Assembly: GCA_035454085.1 (NCBI GenBank)
Contig: DAOTEJ010000068.1
Location: 1-14,627 of the forward strand
From: DAOTEJ01 sp035454085
GTDB taxonomy: Bacteria > Pseudomonadota > Gammaproteobacteria > Burkholderiales > Burkholderiaceae_F
Direction of reading: 5' to 3'
Length of the DNA: 14,627 nucleotides
The position numbers and the translations under genes are program-made. The notes under the pieces are model-generated. The model was given only the letters and a program-made list of their open reading frames with translations. It searched no databases and was not told the DNA's origin. Positions 1-9,235 of the stretch are shown here, in pieces. Every line of letters begins with the position of its first letter. The stretch's first letter is position 1.

Positions 1-35
1 AAGACGCGCCGCGTGACGGCCAGGGTATGAGCCAT
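1..35 (-). CDS. Start of an unidentified gene, cut by the window edge
   Basis: Only about 11 codons are present, reading MAHTLAVTRRV. The ATG (complement of 33-35) lies seven bases after the stop codon of the NhaD-like transporter gene. A GAGG Shine-Dalgarno-like sequence sits five bases before the ATG and overlaps the transporter stop codon, which suggests a coupled downstream gene in the same operon. The frame stays open to the window edge. The fragment is too short to assign to a family. It could also be a chance start codon. Confidence 0.4.
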   Translation of the reverse strand, partial: MAHTLAVTRRV

Positions 36-42
36 GCGCGCC

Positions 43-1383
43 TCAGTGGGCCGGAGCCACGGCGGGTGCGGCGGCGGGTGCCGCGTCCGACCCGCGCGGC
101 GTCGACCCCGGGTGGAAGCCAATCAGCGCGAGCATCACGAGAAACCCGATCACGTAGGCCAGCGCCACGTGCCAGCCGTGGCGCAGCCACTGCCCCACCG
201 AGCGCGCCTCGGGGAACAGGTTCGACAGCGCCACCCCCGCCGAGGAGCCGAACCAGATCATCGATCCCCCGAATCCCACCGCATAGGCCAGGAAGCCCCA
301 GTCGTATCCCCCCTGCTTGATCGCCAGTTCGGTGAGCGGGATGTTGTCGAACACCGCCGAGACGAAGCCCAGCCCGAGGGCCGACTGCCACGAAGCGCGG
401 GGCAACTGGTCCACCGGCATCATCGATGCCGCGAGCACCAGCGACAGCAGGAAGACCGTGCCCTTGAGGGCGCCCGGCAGCAGCCCCCAGTCCATCTTGC
501 GGATCAGGCTGCCGCCCAGGATCGCCACCCACACCGCGGCGCCCAGGAAGGGGAACAGGTCAGAGGACTCGGCAAAACGGGTGTTGACCAGCACGTTGGT
601 GGCGATCGCCAGCGTGAGGATGAACAGCACGATTCCCACGCGGACCCAGTCGATGTGCACGCCCGGAGTCTCGTCCTTCTGGATTGGCTGGTAGGCATGC
701 TGCTGGCGGGCCGCGACCACGCCGAAGATCATGACCGCCACGGCCGCCGCGATGTAGGCCTCCACCACCTCGAGCGGCGAGATGCCCGAGATCCACATCA
801 TGGTGGTCGTGGTGTCGCCGACCACGCTGCCCGCGCCACCCGCGTTCGAGGCCGCCACGATGCCCGCGAGGTAGCCGATGTGCACCCGGCCCTTGAACAC
901 GGTGTGCGCGATCGCCCCGCCGATCATCGCGGCGGCGATGTTGTCGAGGAAGCTCGAGAGCACGAACACCAGCAGCAGCAGCACGAAGCCGCCCTTCCAG
1001 TCGTCGGGCAGGTAGCGCGGCAGCACGGCGGGGACTTCGCTCTCCTCGAAGATCTTGGCCAGCAGGGCGAAGCCCATCAGCAGCAGGAACAGGTTCGAGA
1101 GCACCACCCACTCGTGGCTCGCGTGGGTCAGGAAGCCCGCAAAGCCGGCGCCCTCGCGAAACGGCGAGACCAGGATCTTGTAGAGCGAGATCACCGCCGC
1201 GCCGGCCACCGCGATCGGCATGGTGTGGTGGTGGAACAGCGCGACCCCGGCCAGCGTCGCCGCAAACAGCAGGAACTCCACCGGGATACCCGCCACGGTC
1301 GGCCCCGCAAAGCCCGCCGCTTGCGCCGCCGCGCACACCGACATGAGTCCCAGGGCCAAACAGCCCGCCACCACTTGCCGCAT
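43..1383 (-). CDS. NhaD-like / ion-transporter-superfamily membrane antiporter
   Basis: This 446-residue polytopic inner-membrane protein has roughly eleven hydrophobic segments. Motifs resemble the NhaD Na+/H+ antiporter branch of the ion transporter (citrate/arsenite) superfamily: FLDN at 145-148, the SNAGGAGSVVGDTTTTMMW region at 179-197, FDNIP at 345-349 and a Gly/Ser-rich GFGGSMIWFGSSAGVA region at 370-385. NhaD proteins have matching ANAGG/GDVTTT and DN blocks, and the paired half-helices usually bind the ion. The N-terminus (residues 1-23, ending AAAQAAG) looks like a cleavable signal peptide. The C-terminus is an Ala/Pro tail. The ATG is preceded by a GGGGGAG Shine-Dalgarno stretch. 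Exchange of Na+ for H+ is the family expectation; a carboxylate substrate cannot be excluded, because some relatives are annotated as citrate transporters. It follows lutC after a 96-base gap. Confidence 0.8.
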   Translation of the reverse strand: MRQVVAGCLALGLMSVCAAAQAAGFAGPTVAGIPVEFLLFAATLAGVALFHHHTMPIAVAGAAVISLYKILVSPFREGAGFAGFLTHASHEWVVLSNLFLLLMGFALLAKIFEESEVPAVLPRYLPDDWKGGFVLLLLVFVLSSFLDNIAAAMIGGAIAHTVFKGRVHIGYLAGIVAASNAGGAGSVVGDTTTTMMWISGISPLEVVEAYIAAAVAVMIFGVVAARQQHAYQPIQKDETPGVHIDWVRVGIVLFILTLAIATNVLVNTRFAESSDLFPFLGAAVWVAILGGSLIRKMDWGLLPGALKGTVFLLSLVLAASMMPVDQLPRASWQSALGLGFVSAVFDNIPLTELAIKQGGYDWGFLAYAVGFGGSMIWFGSSAGVALSNLFPEARSVGQWLRHGWHVALAYVIGFLVMLALIGFHPGSTPRGSDAAPAAAPAVAPAH

Positions 1384-1479
1384 CGTCTCCCCCTGCTTGG
1401 CCGTCGCTTGCGGCCCTTGTGCTGGTCTAGTCCCGGTGCCTCACGGCCGCGCGGTCGCGCGCTCGCGCACGGCGTTCGA

Positions 1480-2157
1480 TCAATCCTCGAGCGCGATGAT
1501 GATGTGCACCCGGTAGGGCCCGTGGGCGCCGAGCACGATGGTCTGCTCGATGTCGCCGGTGCGCGAGGGCCCCGACACCATGTTCACCGCACGCGGCAGC
1601 GCCCGGCCCTCGGCACGCATCAGCGCAAAGGCGTCTTCCATGCCGTCCAGGATGCGCGAGGCCGCCACCACCGCGATGTGCGTCTCGGGCAGCAGGTGCG
1701 TGGACGCCGGCGTCTCGGGGCCGGAGAGCAGCACCAGCGTGCCGGTCTCGGCCAGGGCGCAGTAGGCGCCGGTCACGCCGAGCGCGTCGCTGCCCTCCCG
1801 CTCGTCGAAGCGCGGGGCGCGCGCCTCCAGCGCCAGGCCCGCGCCCGCCCAGTCCAGAGCGGCCAGCGCGGGCCAGACCACCCCGCGCGTGCCCAGGCCC
1901 TGCGCCGCCAGGTAGCGGGCCGCCTCGGCCGGCGCGTCGGCGATGCGCGGCACCTCGGCCACGGTGCTGGCCATGCGGATCGACATCGCCTTGAAGCGCT
2001 CCAGCGCGCTGCCGCGGGCGGCGGGGCGCGGCCCGGCGGCGTGCGCCGCCATGTAGGCCTCGGCCTGCACGCGCTCGGCGGGCGCGGCACTGGCGGGCCG
2101 GCTCTGGCTCGCGCGGATGCGCGCCAGCAGCCGCGCGCGGGTGTCGCTCGTATCCAT
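1480..2157 (-). CDS. lutC: LutC/YkgG-type LUD-domain protein
   Basis: This 225-residue protein matches the LUD (lactate utilization) domain seen in LutC/YkgG. The N-terminal helix (residues 1-35) is followed by the LUD core. The core contains the GTLVLLSGPETP block at 139-150, HLLPETHIAVV at 154-164 and the C-terminal signature VSGPSRTGDIEQTIVLGAHGP at 194-214. In Bacillus and relatives LutC works with LutA and LutB, two Fe-S proteins, to oxidise L-lactate to pyruvate. Neither partner is in this window, so the gene is an orphan here. The ATG lies two bases after the aminotransferase stop codon, with a GAGGGG ribosome site inside the end of that gene, so translation is probably coupled. The family is clear; participation in lactate oxidation is inferred only from family membership. 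Confidence 0.88.
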   Translation of the reverse strand: MDTSDTRARLLARIRASQSRPASAAPAERVQAEAYMAAHAAGPRPAARGSALERFKAMSIRMASTVAEVPRIADAPAEAARYLAAQGLGTRGVVWPALAALDWAGAGLALEARAPRFDEREGSDALGVTGAYCALAETGTLVLLSGPETPASTHLLPETHIAVVAASRILDGMEDAFALMRAEGRALPRAVNMVSGPSRTGDIEQTIVLGAHGPYRVHIIIALED

Positions 2158-2159
2158 GC

Positions 2160-3389
<1,230 letters not shown>

Positions 3390-3396
3390 AGGCCGG

Positions 3397-4572
3397 CTAG
3401 GGCTCGATCTCGAACACCTGGCGCAGGTAGGCCAGGTAGGCCTGGTCCTCGCACATGTTCTTCTCGGGCGAGTCCGAGAGCTTGGCCACCGGCTGCCCGT
3501 TGGCCCGCACCATCTTGATCACGATCTGCAGCGGCGTGTGTCCGAGGTCGTTGGTCAGATTGGTGCCCACCCCGAAGGCCAGACGGATGCGCCCGGCGAA
3601 GCGGCGGTAGAGCTCGATCACCCTGGGGAAGGTGAGCGAGTCCGAGAACACCAGCGTCTTGGTGCGCGGGTCGATGCGGTTCTTCTCGTAGTGGGCGATC
3701 AGGCGTTCGCCCCAGATCAGCGGGTCGCCCGAGTCGTGGCGGGCACCGTCGAACAGCTTGCAGAAGTAAAGGTCGAAGTCGCGCAGGAACGCGTCCATGC
3801 CGTAGACGTCGGACAGCGCGATGCCCAGGTCACCGCGATACTCCTTGGCCCACATCTCGAAGCCGAAGGTCTGCGAGTCGCGCAGCCGCGGCCCCAGCGC
3901 CTGGCAGGCCTGCAGGTACTCGTGGGCCATGGTGCCCAGGGGGGTGAGCCCGTGGCTGCGCGCGAACATCACGTTGCTCGTGCCCGCCAAGTTGGCGCGA
4001 AAGTCGCGCGCCAGGGTGGTGAGCACCTCGTCCTGCCACACGCGCGAGTAGCGCCGGCGCGTGCCGTAGTCGGCAATGTGCAGGTCGGCGAGCTCGCCCA
4101 CGCCGGTGATCAGCGCCATCTTCTGCTCGAGCCGGCGCCGCCCCTCCTCCACCGGAGGCGCGAGTTGCGTGCGGCGAAAGTAGACCTCGTTGACGATCGC
4201 CAGCACGGGGATCTCGAACAGGATGGTGTGCAGCCAGGGCCCACGGATGACGATGTCGATCTCGCCGTTGTCCCTGGCGCTGGGCGTGATCGAGATGTAC
4301 TTGCGGTTGAGCTGGAACAGTCCCAGGAAGTCGACGAAGTCGCTCTTGATGAAGCGCAGGCTGCGCAGGTAGCCGAGCTCGGCTTCCGTGAAGCGCAGCG
4401 TGCACAGCTGGCGCACCTCGTCGGTGATCTCGTCGACGTAGGGCCGCAGGTCCACGCCCGGATTGCGACACTTGAAGCGGTACTCGACCTGCGCCCCGGG
4501 AAACTGATGCAGCACCACCTGCATCATCGTGAACTTGTAGAGGTCGGTGTCGAGCAGGGACTGGATGATCAT
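3397..4572 (-). CDS. pncB: Nicotinate phosphoribosyltransferase
   Basis: This enzyme converts nicotinate and PRPP, with ATP, to nicotinate mononucleotide, the salvage step of the Preiss-Handler NAD route, in the cytoplasm. The protein is 391 residues, about the usual PncB length (around 400). It begins with the family N-terminus (SLLDTDLYKFTMMQ at 5-18, then YRFKCR at 31-36). It carries SHGLTPLGTMAHE at 206-218, whose H217 matches by motif the phosphorylated histidine (His219) of the Salmonella enzyme. HDSGDP at 279-284 and FGVGTNLTNDLG at 333-344 form the phosphoribosyl-binding region. A GAGG ribosome site lies five bases before the ATG. The gene follows livF by 40 bases and precedes the aminotransferase by seven, so it probably shares transcripts with both. 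Nothing appears truncated. Confidence 0.97.
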   Translation of the reverse strand: MIIQSLLDTDLYKFTMMQVVLHQFPGAQVEYRFKCRNPGVDLRPYVDEITDEVRQLCTLRFTEAELGYLRSLRFIKSDFVDFLGLFQLNRKYISITPSARDNGEIDIVIRGPWLHTILFEIPVLAIVNEVYFRRTQLAPPVEEGRRRLEQKMALITGVGELADLHIADYGTRRRYSRVWQDEVLTTLARDFRANLAGTSNVMFARSHGLTPLGTMAHEYLQACQALGPRLRDSQTFGFEMWAKEYRGDLGIALSDVYGMDAFLRDFDLYFCKLFDGARHDSGDPLIWGERLIAHYEKNRIDPRTKTLVFSDSLTFPRVIELYRRFAGRIRLAFGVGTNLTNDLGHTPLQIVIKMVRANGQPVAKLSDSPEKNMCEDQAYLAYLRQVFEIEP

Positions 4573-4612
4573 GGGAGCCTCGGGCTGCGGCGATTGTAGG
4601 GCCGGCCGCCCT

Positions 4613-5308
4613 CTACAGCCCCAGCGCGCTGCGCAGGGCCGGGCCGGGCGCGGCGAGCTCCCCGGGCTCGACCGTCACCCCCAGGTGGCCCTGCTCGATC
4701 AGCACCGCGCGGTCGGCGCACGCGGCCACGAAGCCGAGGTTCTGCTCGGCCAGCAGGATGGCCACGCCGCGCGCCTTCATGGCCAGCACCGCCTCGCGCA
4801 GCCGCCCCACCACCAGCGGCGCGATGCCCTCCGAGGGCTCGTCGAGCAGCACGAGGCGCGGATTGGCGGCCAGCGCGCGCGCCACGGCGAGCATCTGCTG
4901 CTCGCCCCCGCTCATCTGCGCCGCGGGGCGCGCGAGCATCTCGCGCAGGTTGGGAAAGAGTTCGAGCAGCGCGGCCTCGTCGAAGGCGCCGGGCCGCGCT
5001 GCGATACGCAGGTTCTCGGCCACCGTGAGCTCGGTGAAGATGCGCCGTTCCTCGGGCACGTAGGCCAGGCCCGCGCGCGCACGGCGAAACGGCGGCCAGC
5101 CGGTCAGATCGGCGCCATCAAAGTGGACGCCGCCCGCCACGCGCGGCATCAGGCCCATCACACTCTTGAGCGTGGAGCTCTTGCCCGCGCCATTGCGCCC
5201 GAGCACCGCCACCACCTCGCCTGCCGCGACCTGCAGGCTCACGTCGAAGAGCACGCGCGCCTCGCCGTACCAGGCCGACACGCCCGTGAGCGCCAGCAGC
5301 GCGCTCAT
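4613..5308 (-). CDS. livF: Branched-chain amino-acid-type ABC transporter ATPase LivF
   Basis: This 231-residue cytoplasmic ATPase powers a HAAT-family (Liv) importer together with LivG. It has Walker A GRNGAGKSS at 37-45, the LivF-typical YVPEERRIF at 83-91, the ABC signature SGGEQQ at 133-138, Walker B LVLLDEPSEG at 152-161, and a Q in place of the H-loop histidine (LLAEQN, 185-190), which is normal for LivF. The start ATG overlaps the livG stop codon as ATGA, so translation is likely coupled. A GGGAG Shine-Dalgarno lies inside livG about seven bases before the start. It is the last transporter gene before pncB. Substrate is set by the binding protein, not by this subunit. Confidence 0.96.
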   Translation of the reverse strand: MSALLALTGVSAWYGEARVLFDVSLQVAAGEVVAVLGRNGAGKSSTLKSVMGLMPRVAGGVHFDGADLTGWPPFRRARAGLAYVPEERRIFTELTVAENLRIAARPGAFDEAALLELFPNLREMLARPAAQMSGGEQQMLAVARALAANPRLVLLDEPSEGIAPLVVGRLREAVLAMKARGVAILLAEQNLGFVAACADRAVLIEQGHLGVTVEPGELAAPGPALRSALGL

Positions 5309-6045
5309 GCCGCGCTCCCGAGGTAGGCCTGGCGCACGGCGGCGTCGGCGCGCACCGCCTCGGGCGCGCCGTCGGCGATCAGCCGTCCGCGCGACAGGAC
5401 CAGCACCCGCTCGGCGTGACCGAAGACCACGTCCATGCTGTGCTCGGTGAACAGCACGCTCATGCCGCGCCCGCGCGCCTCGGCCACCACCTGGCTCATC
5501 AGGGCACGACGCTCGCCCGGCGCCATGCCGGCAGTGGGCTCGTCCATCAGCAGCAGGCGCGGCCGCGTGGCAAGCGCCAGCGCGAAGTCCAGGCGCTTGA
5601 GGTCGCCATAGGCGAGCTCCGCGGCGGGCCGCGCGGCCGCGGACTCCAGCCCCGCCTGCGCGAGCAGGGCGCGCGCTTCGTCCGCCCGCGCGCTGGCAAG
5701 CCGTGCAAGCGGGCGCCAGACCTCGCCGTGCGCCGCGGCCAGCGCCACCTGCGCGTTCTGCAGCACGGTCATCGAGTCGAAGATGCGCGCCACCTGGAAG
5801 CTGCGCCCCAGGCCGCGCGCCACGCGCCCGGCCACCGGCAGGCCGAGCAGGTCCTGATCATCGAAGCGCACGCTGCCGGTGTCGGCCGCGATCTGCCCGG
5901 CGATCAGGCCGAACAGCGTGCTCTTGCCGGCGCCGTTGGGACCGATCAGCGCGGCGATCGTGCCGGCGGGCAGGTCGAAGCTCACGCCGTCGACGGCCCT
6001 CACCCCGCCCCAGGCCTTGGCCAGTGCGCGCACCTCGAGGCTCAT
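5305..6045 (-). CDS. livG: Branched-chain amino-acid-type ABC transporter ATPase LivG
   Basis: This 246-residue protein is the second ATPase of the Liv-type importer. It shows Walker A GPNGAGKST at 35-43, the LivG-specific GLGRSFQVARIF stretch at 78-89, a signature region reading ELAYGDLKRLD at 143-153 (LivG proteins use a degenerate LSYG-like signature rather than LSGGQ), Walker B LLLMDEPTAGMAP at 164-176, and H-loop H202 in TEHSMDVVF. I place the start at the ATG complementary to 6043-6045. It overlaps the permease stop codon as ATGA and has a GGAGG five bases upstream. The same frame stays open further upstream, but that part is antisense-like shadow of the permease gene and was excluded. 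Confidence 0.95.
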   Translation of the reverse strand: MSLEVRALAKAWGGVRAVDGVSFDLPAGTIAALIGPNGAGKSTLFGLIAGQIAADTGSVRFDDQDLLGLPVAGRVARGLGRSFQVARIFDSMTVLQNAQVALAAAHGEVWRPLARLASARADEARALLAQAGLESAAARPAAELAYGDLKRLDFALALATRPRLLLMDEPTAGMAPGERRALMSQVVAEARGRGMSVLFTEHSMDVVFGHAERVLVLSRGRLIADGAPEAVRADAAVRQAYLGSAA

Positions 6046-7871
6046 GCGGCCCTCCGACGCGCGACCCACCAGCCCGCCAGCCCCTGCGGAAAGAAGATCA
6101 CCAGAACGATGATCGCCACCCCCAACGCGCCGCGCCAAAACGGCGTGAAGCTCACGAGTTGGGTGAGCGCGGTCTGGTAGGCCAGCGCGCCCACCACCGG
6201 CCCGGCGAGCGCCTCGAGTCCGCCCACCAGCACCATGAGCAGTGCGTCGACCGACACCGGTATGCCCAGCGTCGTCGGGAACACCGATCCCTTGTGATAC
6301 GCGGCCAGCACGCCCGCCAGGCCCGCGAACAGACCCCCCAGCGCGAAGGCCGCCCACTGCAGGCGCCGCCCCGGCACCCCCAGCGCCAGCGCGCGCTGCG
6401 GCGCGTCGCGCATCGCGCGCAGGGCGTAGCCAGTGGGCGACAAGGCCATGCGCCGCATCAGCCACAGGCTCGTCGCCACCAGCGCGAGCGTGAGCCAGTA
6501 GTAGCCGAGCTTGCCGGCGATCGGCGGCCACAGGCCGAGGATGCCGTTGTCGCCGCCAGTGACCGGCACCCATTGCACCGCCGCCGACCACAGGATCTGC
6601 GCCAGCGCGAGCGTGAGCATGGCCGCGTACACGCCGTGCGCGCGCAGCACCAGCAGTCCGGCGGCCGCGGCCAACGCGCCCGCGGCCACGGGCGCGATCA
6701 CCAGCCCCGCCCAGAAGCCCGCGCCCAGGTGCTTGAAGGCGAGCGCCGCGGCGTAGGCCCCGGCGCCGAAGAAGGCGGCGTGGCCGAAAGAGGTGATGCC
6801 GCCGTGGCTCATGAACAAGTGCAGGCTGGCGGCCAGCAGCGCCGCGAGGGCGAAGTCGGTGGCCAGCACGAGCGCGTAGTCGCCCGCCAGCGCCGGGACC
6901 GCCGCCGCCGCGACCAGCGCCGCGGCCCACGCCCAGGTCTGCGCGCGATTCGCGGGCGCGTAAGGCAGCGTGCGGGCGCGCGCGCCGTCCTGCTCGATCA
7001 CGCCGGCACGGCCCAGCAGGCCATAGGGCCGCAGCACCAGCACCACGCCCATCACCACGAACACCAGCACCAGGGTGGACTGCGGCAGCCACCAGGTGCC
7101 GAAGGCGTGCAGCACGCCGATCGCCAGCGCGGCCCAGAAGGCGCCGGCCACCGAGCCCAGCCCGCCCACCACTACGACCACGAAGGCCTCGACCACGATA
7201 GCCAGATCCATCTGCAGGTTCACCGTTTCGCGCGGGATGGCGAGCGCTCCCGCCAGCCCCGCCAGCGCCGCGCCCAGGGCGAACACCGCGGTGAACACGC
7301 GCGGCTCGTCGATGCCCAGGGCACCGGCCATCTCGCGATCCTGAGTGCAGGCGCGCACCATGACGCCAAAGCGCGTGCGCCCGAGCAGCCACCACAGCGC
7401 CAGCGCCACCGCCGGCCCGACGGCGAGCATCAGCAGCGTGTAGGTGGGCACGAAGGCGCCGAAGAGCTCCACGGCCCCGGTGAAGCCCGGCGCGCGCGGC
7501 GCGAAGAGTTCCTCGGGGCCCCAGATCGCGAGCGCCAGGTCCTGCACCACGAGCACCACGCCGTAGGTGGCCAGCAACTGGAAGATCTCGGGCGCGGCGT
7601 AGATGCGGCGCAGAACCAGCACCTCGACCACCACGCCGATCAGGCCCACGGCCAGGGCCGCCAGCAGCAACGCGCCAAAGTAGCCCAGTGGTCCCTCGGG
7701 CGCGCGGGTGGCGAGCGTGTAGCCCAGATACGCGCCCAGCATGTAGAGCGAGCCGTGCGCGAAGTTGACCACGCGGGTGACGCCGAAGATCAGCGTCAGC
7801 CCCGAGGCCACCAGGAACAGCGTGCTGGCGTGCGCCAGCCCGGTGAGCAGCTGCGACAGGACGAGGTCCAC
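6042..7871 (-). CDS. livHM: Fused LivH-LivM permease of a branched-chain amino-acid-type ABC transporter
   Basis: A single 609-residue chain carries both inner-membrane permease domains of a HAAT importer. Residues 1 to about 285 are LivH-like (MDLVLSQLLTGL start, NFAHGSLYMLGAY at 36-48, an ATPase-contact loop RACTQDREMAGALGI at 173-187). A hydrophilic linker covers about 286-312. The rest is LivM-like (SFGHAAFFGAGAYAAAL at 361-377, contact loop RAMRDAPQRALALGV at 485-499, FFPQGLAGWW at 593-602). In E. coli the two halves are separate genes. No stop or restart is seen at the junction, so the fusion appears genuine. The start is GTG, supported by the family N-terminus and a GAGG six bases upstream. 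It overlaps livG by ATGA and follows the binding-protein gene by about 30 bases. Confidence 0.95.
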   Translation of the reverse strand: MDLVLSQLLTGLAHASTLFLVASGLTLIFGVTRVVNFAHGSLYMLGAYLGYTLATRAPEGPLGYFGALLLAALAVGLIGVVVEVLVLRRIYAAPEIFQLLATYGVVLVVQDLALAIWGPEELFAPRAPGFTGAVELFGAFVPTYTLLMLAVGPAVALALWWLLGRTRFGVMVRACTQDREMAGALGIDEPRVFTAVFALGAALAGLAGALAIPRETVNLQMDLAIVVEAFVVVVVGGLGSVAGAFWAALAIGVLHAFGTWWLPQSTLVLVFVVMGVVLVLRPYGLLGRAGVIEQDGARARTLPYAPANRAQTWAWAAALVAAAAVPALAGDYALVLATDFALAALLAASLHLFMSHGGITSFGHAAFFGAGAYAAALAFKHLGAGFWAGLVIAPVAAGALAAAAGLLVLRAHGVYAAMLTLALAQILWSAAVQWVPVTGGDNGILGLWPPIAGKLGYYWLTLALVATSLWLMRRMALSPTGYALRAMRDAPQRALALGVPGRRLQWAAFALGGLFAGLAGVLAAYHKGSVFPTTLGIPVSVDALLMVLVGGLEALAGPVVGALAYQTALTQLVSFTPFWRGALGVAIIVLVIFFPQGLAGWWVARRRAA

Positions 7872-7881
7872 GATGCGCCTC
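7872..7881 (-). promoter_or_regulatory. Ribosome binding site deciding the livHM GTG start
   Basis: On the minus strand GAGG occurs six bases upstream of the GTG at 7871. There is no ATG nearby, and the protein beginning at this GTG matches the LivH N-terminus, so GTG is the most likely start. Confidence 0.6.
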
Positions 7882-7902
7882 GCGCTGCGAGCGGGAAGGA
7901 AC

Positions 7903-9117
7903 CTAGCGCCGGGCGTCGGCCGGCCGGCGCGCCTTGACCACCTCGTCGGTGGGCAGATAGTCCTTGCCGTCGGCGTAGCGCCAATCGACCATCGTGCCCT
8001 TGCCGCCGCGCACGTCGAGCTTGCCCACGTAGGCGCCCATCGTGGACTGATGGTCGAGCGCGCGGAACTGCGCCGGCCCGAAGGGCGTGGCGAAGTTCAG
8101 GCCGCGCAACGCGACGATGAGCTTGTCGGTGTCGACCGACTTGGCCTTGCGTACCGCGTCGAAGATCGCGGTGAAGGTCGCGTAGCCCACCACGGAACCC
8201 AGCTTCGGGTTCTCCTTGTAGCGCTTGTAGTAGGCGTTGAAGAAGCGCGCGTGCTCGGGCGTGGCGATCTGGTCCCAGGGGTAGCCGGTCACGATCCAGC
8301 CCCTGGGCGTCTCGTCCTTGAGCACGTCGAGGTATTCGGGCTCGCCCGAGAGCATGCTCACCACCGGCACGCGAGGAAACAGCCCGCGCGTATTGCCCTC
8401 GCGCACCAGGCGGGCGAGGTCGGCACCGAAGGTGACGTTGAAGATCGCGTCGGGACGCGCGGCCACGATGGCCTGCACCGTGGCGCCGGCCTCGAGCTTG
8501 CCCAGCGCCGGCCACTGCTCGGCCACGAACTCCACGTCCGGGCGGCGCGCCTTGAGCAGCGCCTTGAAGTTGGCCACGGCCGACTGGCCGTACTCGTAGT
8601 TGGGGGCGATGATGGCCCAGCGCTTGGCGGGCAGCTTGGCCGCCTCTTCGACCAGCATCGCCGCCTGCATGTAGGTGCTGGGGCGCAGGCGGAAGGTGTA
8701 GCGATTGCCCTTTTCCCACACCAGCGCGTCGGTGAGCGGCTCGGCGGCGACGAACAGCACTTTGTTGCGCGCGGCGTAGTCCGACACCGCCAGGCCTACG
8801 TTCGAGAGGAAGGTGCCGGTGAGCAGGCTCACCTTCTCGCCGCTGACAAGTTCCGCCGCCAGGCGCACCGCGTCCTCGGGCTTGCCGGCGTCGTCGCGCG
8901 AGATCACCTCCACCTTGCGGCCCAGCAGCCCGCCCGCGGCGTTGACCTCCTCCACCGCCAGTTGCCAGCCCATCCGGTAGGGCACGGTGAACTGCGGGAT
9001 GGTCGAGTAGCTGTTGATCTCGCCGATGCGGATGGGGCCGGCGCCCTGCGCCCGAACCTGCAAGGCAAGGGGCGCGGCGAGCGCGGCGGCGATCAGTTGG
9101 CGGCGTCGGTTGGTCAT
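7903..9117 (-). CDS. Periplasmic substrate-binding protein of the Liv-type ABC transporter
   Basis: This 404-residue protein is a Leu/Ile/Val-type (periplasmic binding protein 1, type I fold) receptor that should deliver ligand to the fused permease. The N-terminus MTNRRRQLIAAALAAPLALQVRA is a signal peptide with a likely cut after residue 23; the consecutive arginines allow either Sec or Tat export. The mature protein begins IRIGEINSY and then shows WQLAVEEVNAAGGLLGRKVE, the classic family segment. I chose the ATG at 9117 because it starts the signal peptide; the frame is open further upstream, but that part runs over the divergent fdxA gene. It is the first gene of the transporter operon. 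The ligand cannot be read from sequence: branched-chain amino acids are the default, but aromatic or organic acids and amides are also carried by this family. Confidence 0.92.
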   Translation of the reverse strand: MTNRRRQLIAAALAAPLALQVRAQGAGPIRIGEINSYSTIPQFTVPYRMGWQLAVEEVNAAGGLLGRKVEVISRDDAGKPEDAVRLAAELVSGEKVSLLTGTFLSNVGLAVSDYAARNKVLFVAAEPLTDALVWEKGNRYTFRLRPSTYMQAAMLVEEAAKLPAKRWAIIAPNYEYGQSAVANFKALLKARRPDVEFVAEQWPALGKLEAGATVQAIVAARPDAIFNVTFGADLARLVREGNTRGLFPRVPVVSMLSGEPEYLDVLKDETPRGWIVTGYPWDQIATPEHARFFNAYYKRYKENPKLGSVVGYATFTAIFDAVRKAKSVDTDKLIVALRGLNFATPFGPAQFRALDHQSTMGAYVGKLDVRGGKGTMVDWRYADGKDYLPTDEVVKARRPADARR

Positions 9118-9171
9118 GGCGAAAAGGGGGTAGGCAACAGGGGCACTGCCGGTCGCAGCGAGGGGGTCGCT

Positions 9172-9177
9172 TAGAAT
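9172..9177 (+). promoter_or_regulatory. Possible -10 element for fdxA
   Basis: TAGAAT inside TTAGAATAG matches five of six -10 consensus bases and would give a 5' untranslated region of about 50 bases before fdxA. No convincing -35 box is found at the right distance. The 118-base gap between the divergent binding-protein gene and fdxA must hold promoters for both directions; the complement also contains TATTCT here. Confidence 0.4.
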
Positions 9178-9235
9178 AGCGGCTTCGCCCAACCCCGTCC
9201 GGCCAAGCGCCGGGCCGCGACCACGGAGACTGAGG

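Noticed and set aside
1384..1479. Promoter in the 96-base gap before the NhaD-like gene
   Set aside because: I found no pair of -35 and -10 boxes at acceptable spacing; only the Shine-Dalgarno is clear.
4573..4612. Imperfect hairpin between livF and pncB as a terminator
   Set aside because: The stem is interrupted by a two-base bulge and no T-run follows on the minus strand, so termination here is not supported.
6046..7395. Upstream extension of the livG frame
   Set aside because: It overlaps the permease in another frame and is Arg/Gly/Ala-rich filler. The LivG domain begins exactly at the ATG at 6045.
5703..7937. 744-codon plus-strand frame opposite livG and the permease
   Set aside because: It is an antisense shadow with a Gln/Arg/His repeat-like composition that mirrors codon bias of the permease gene.
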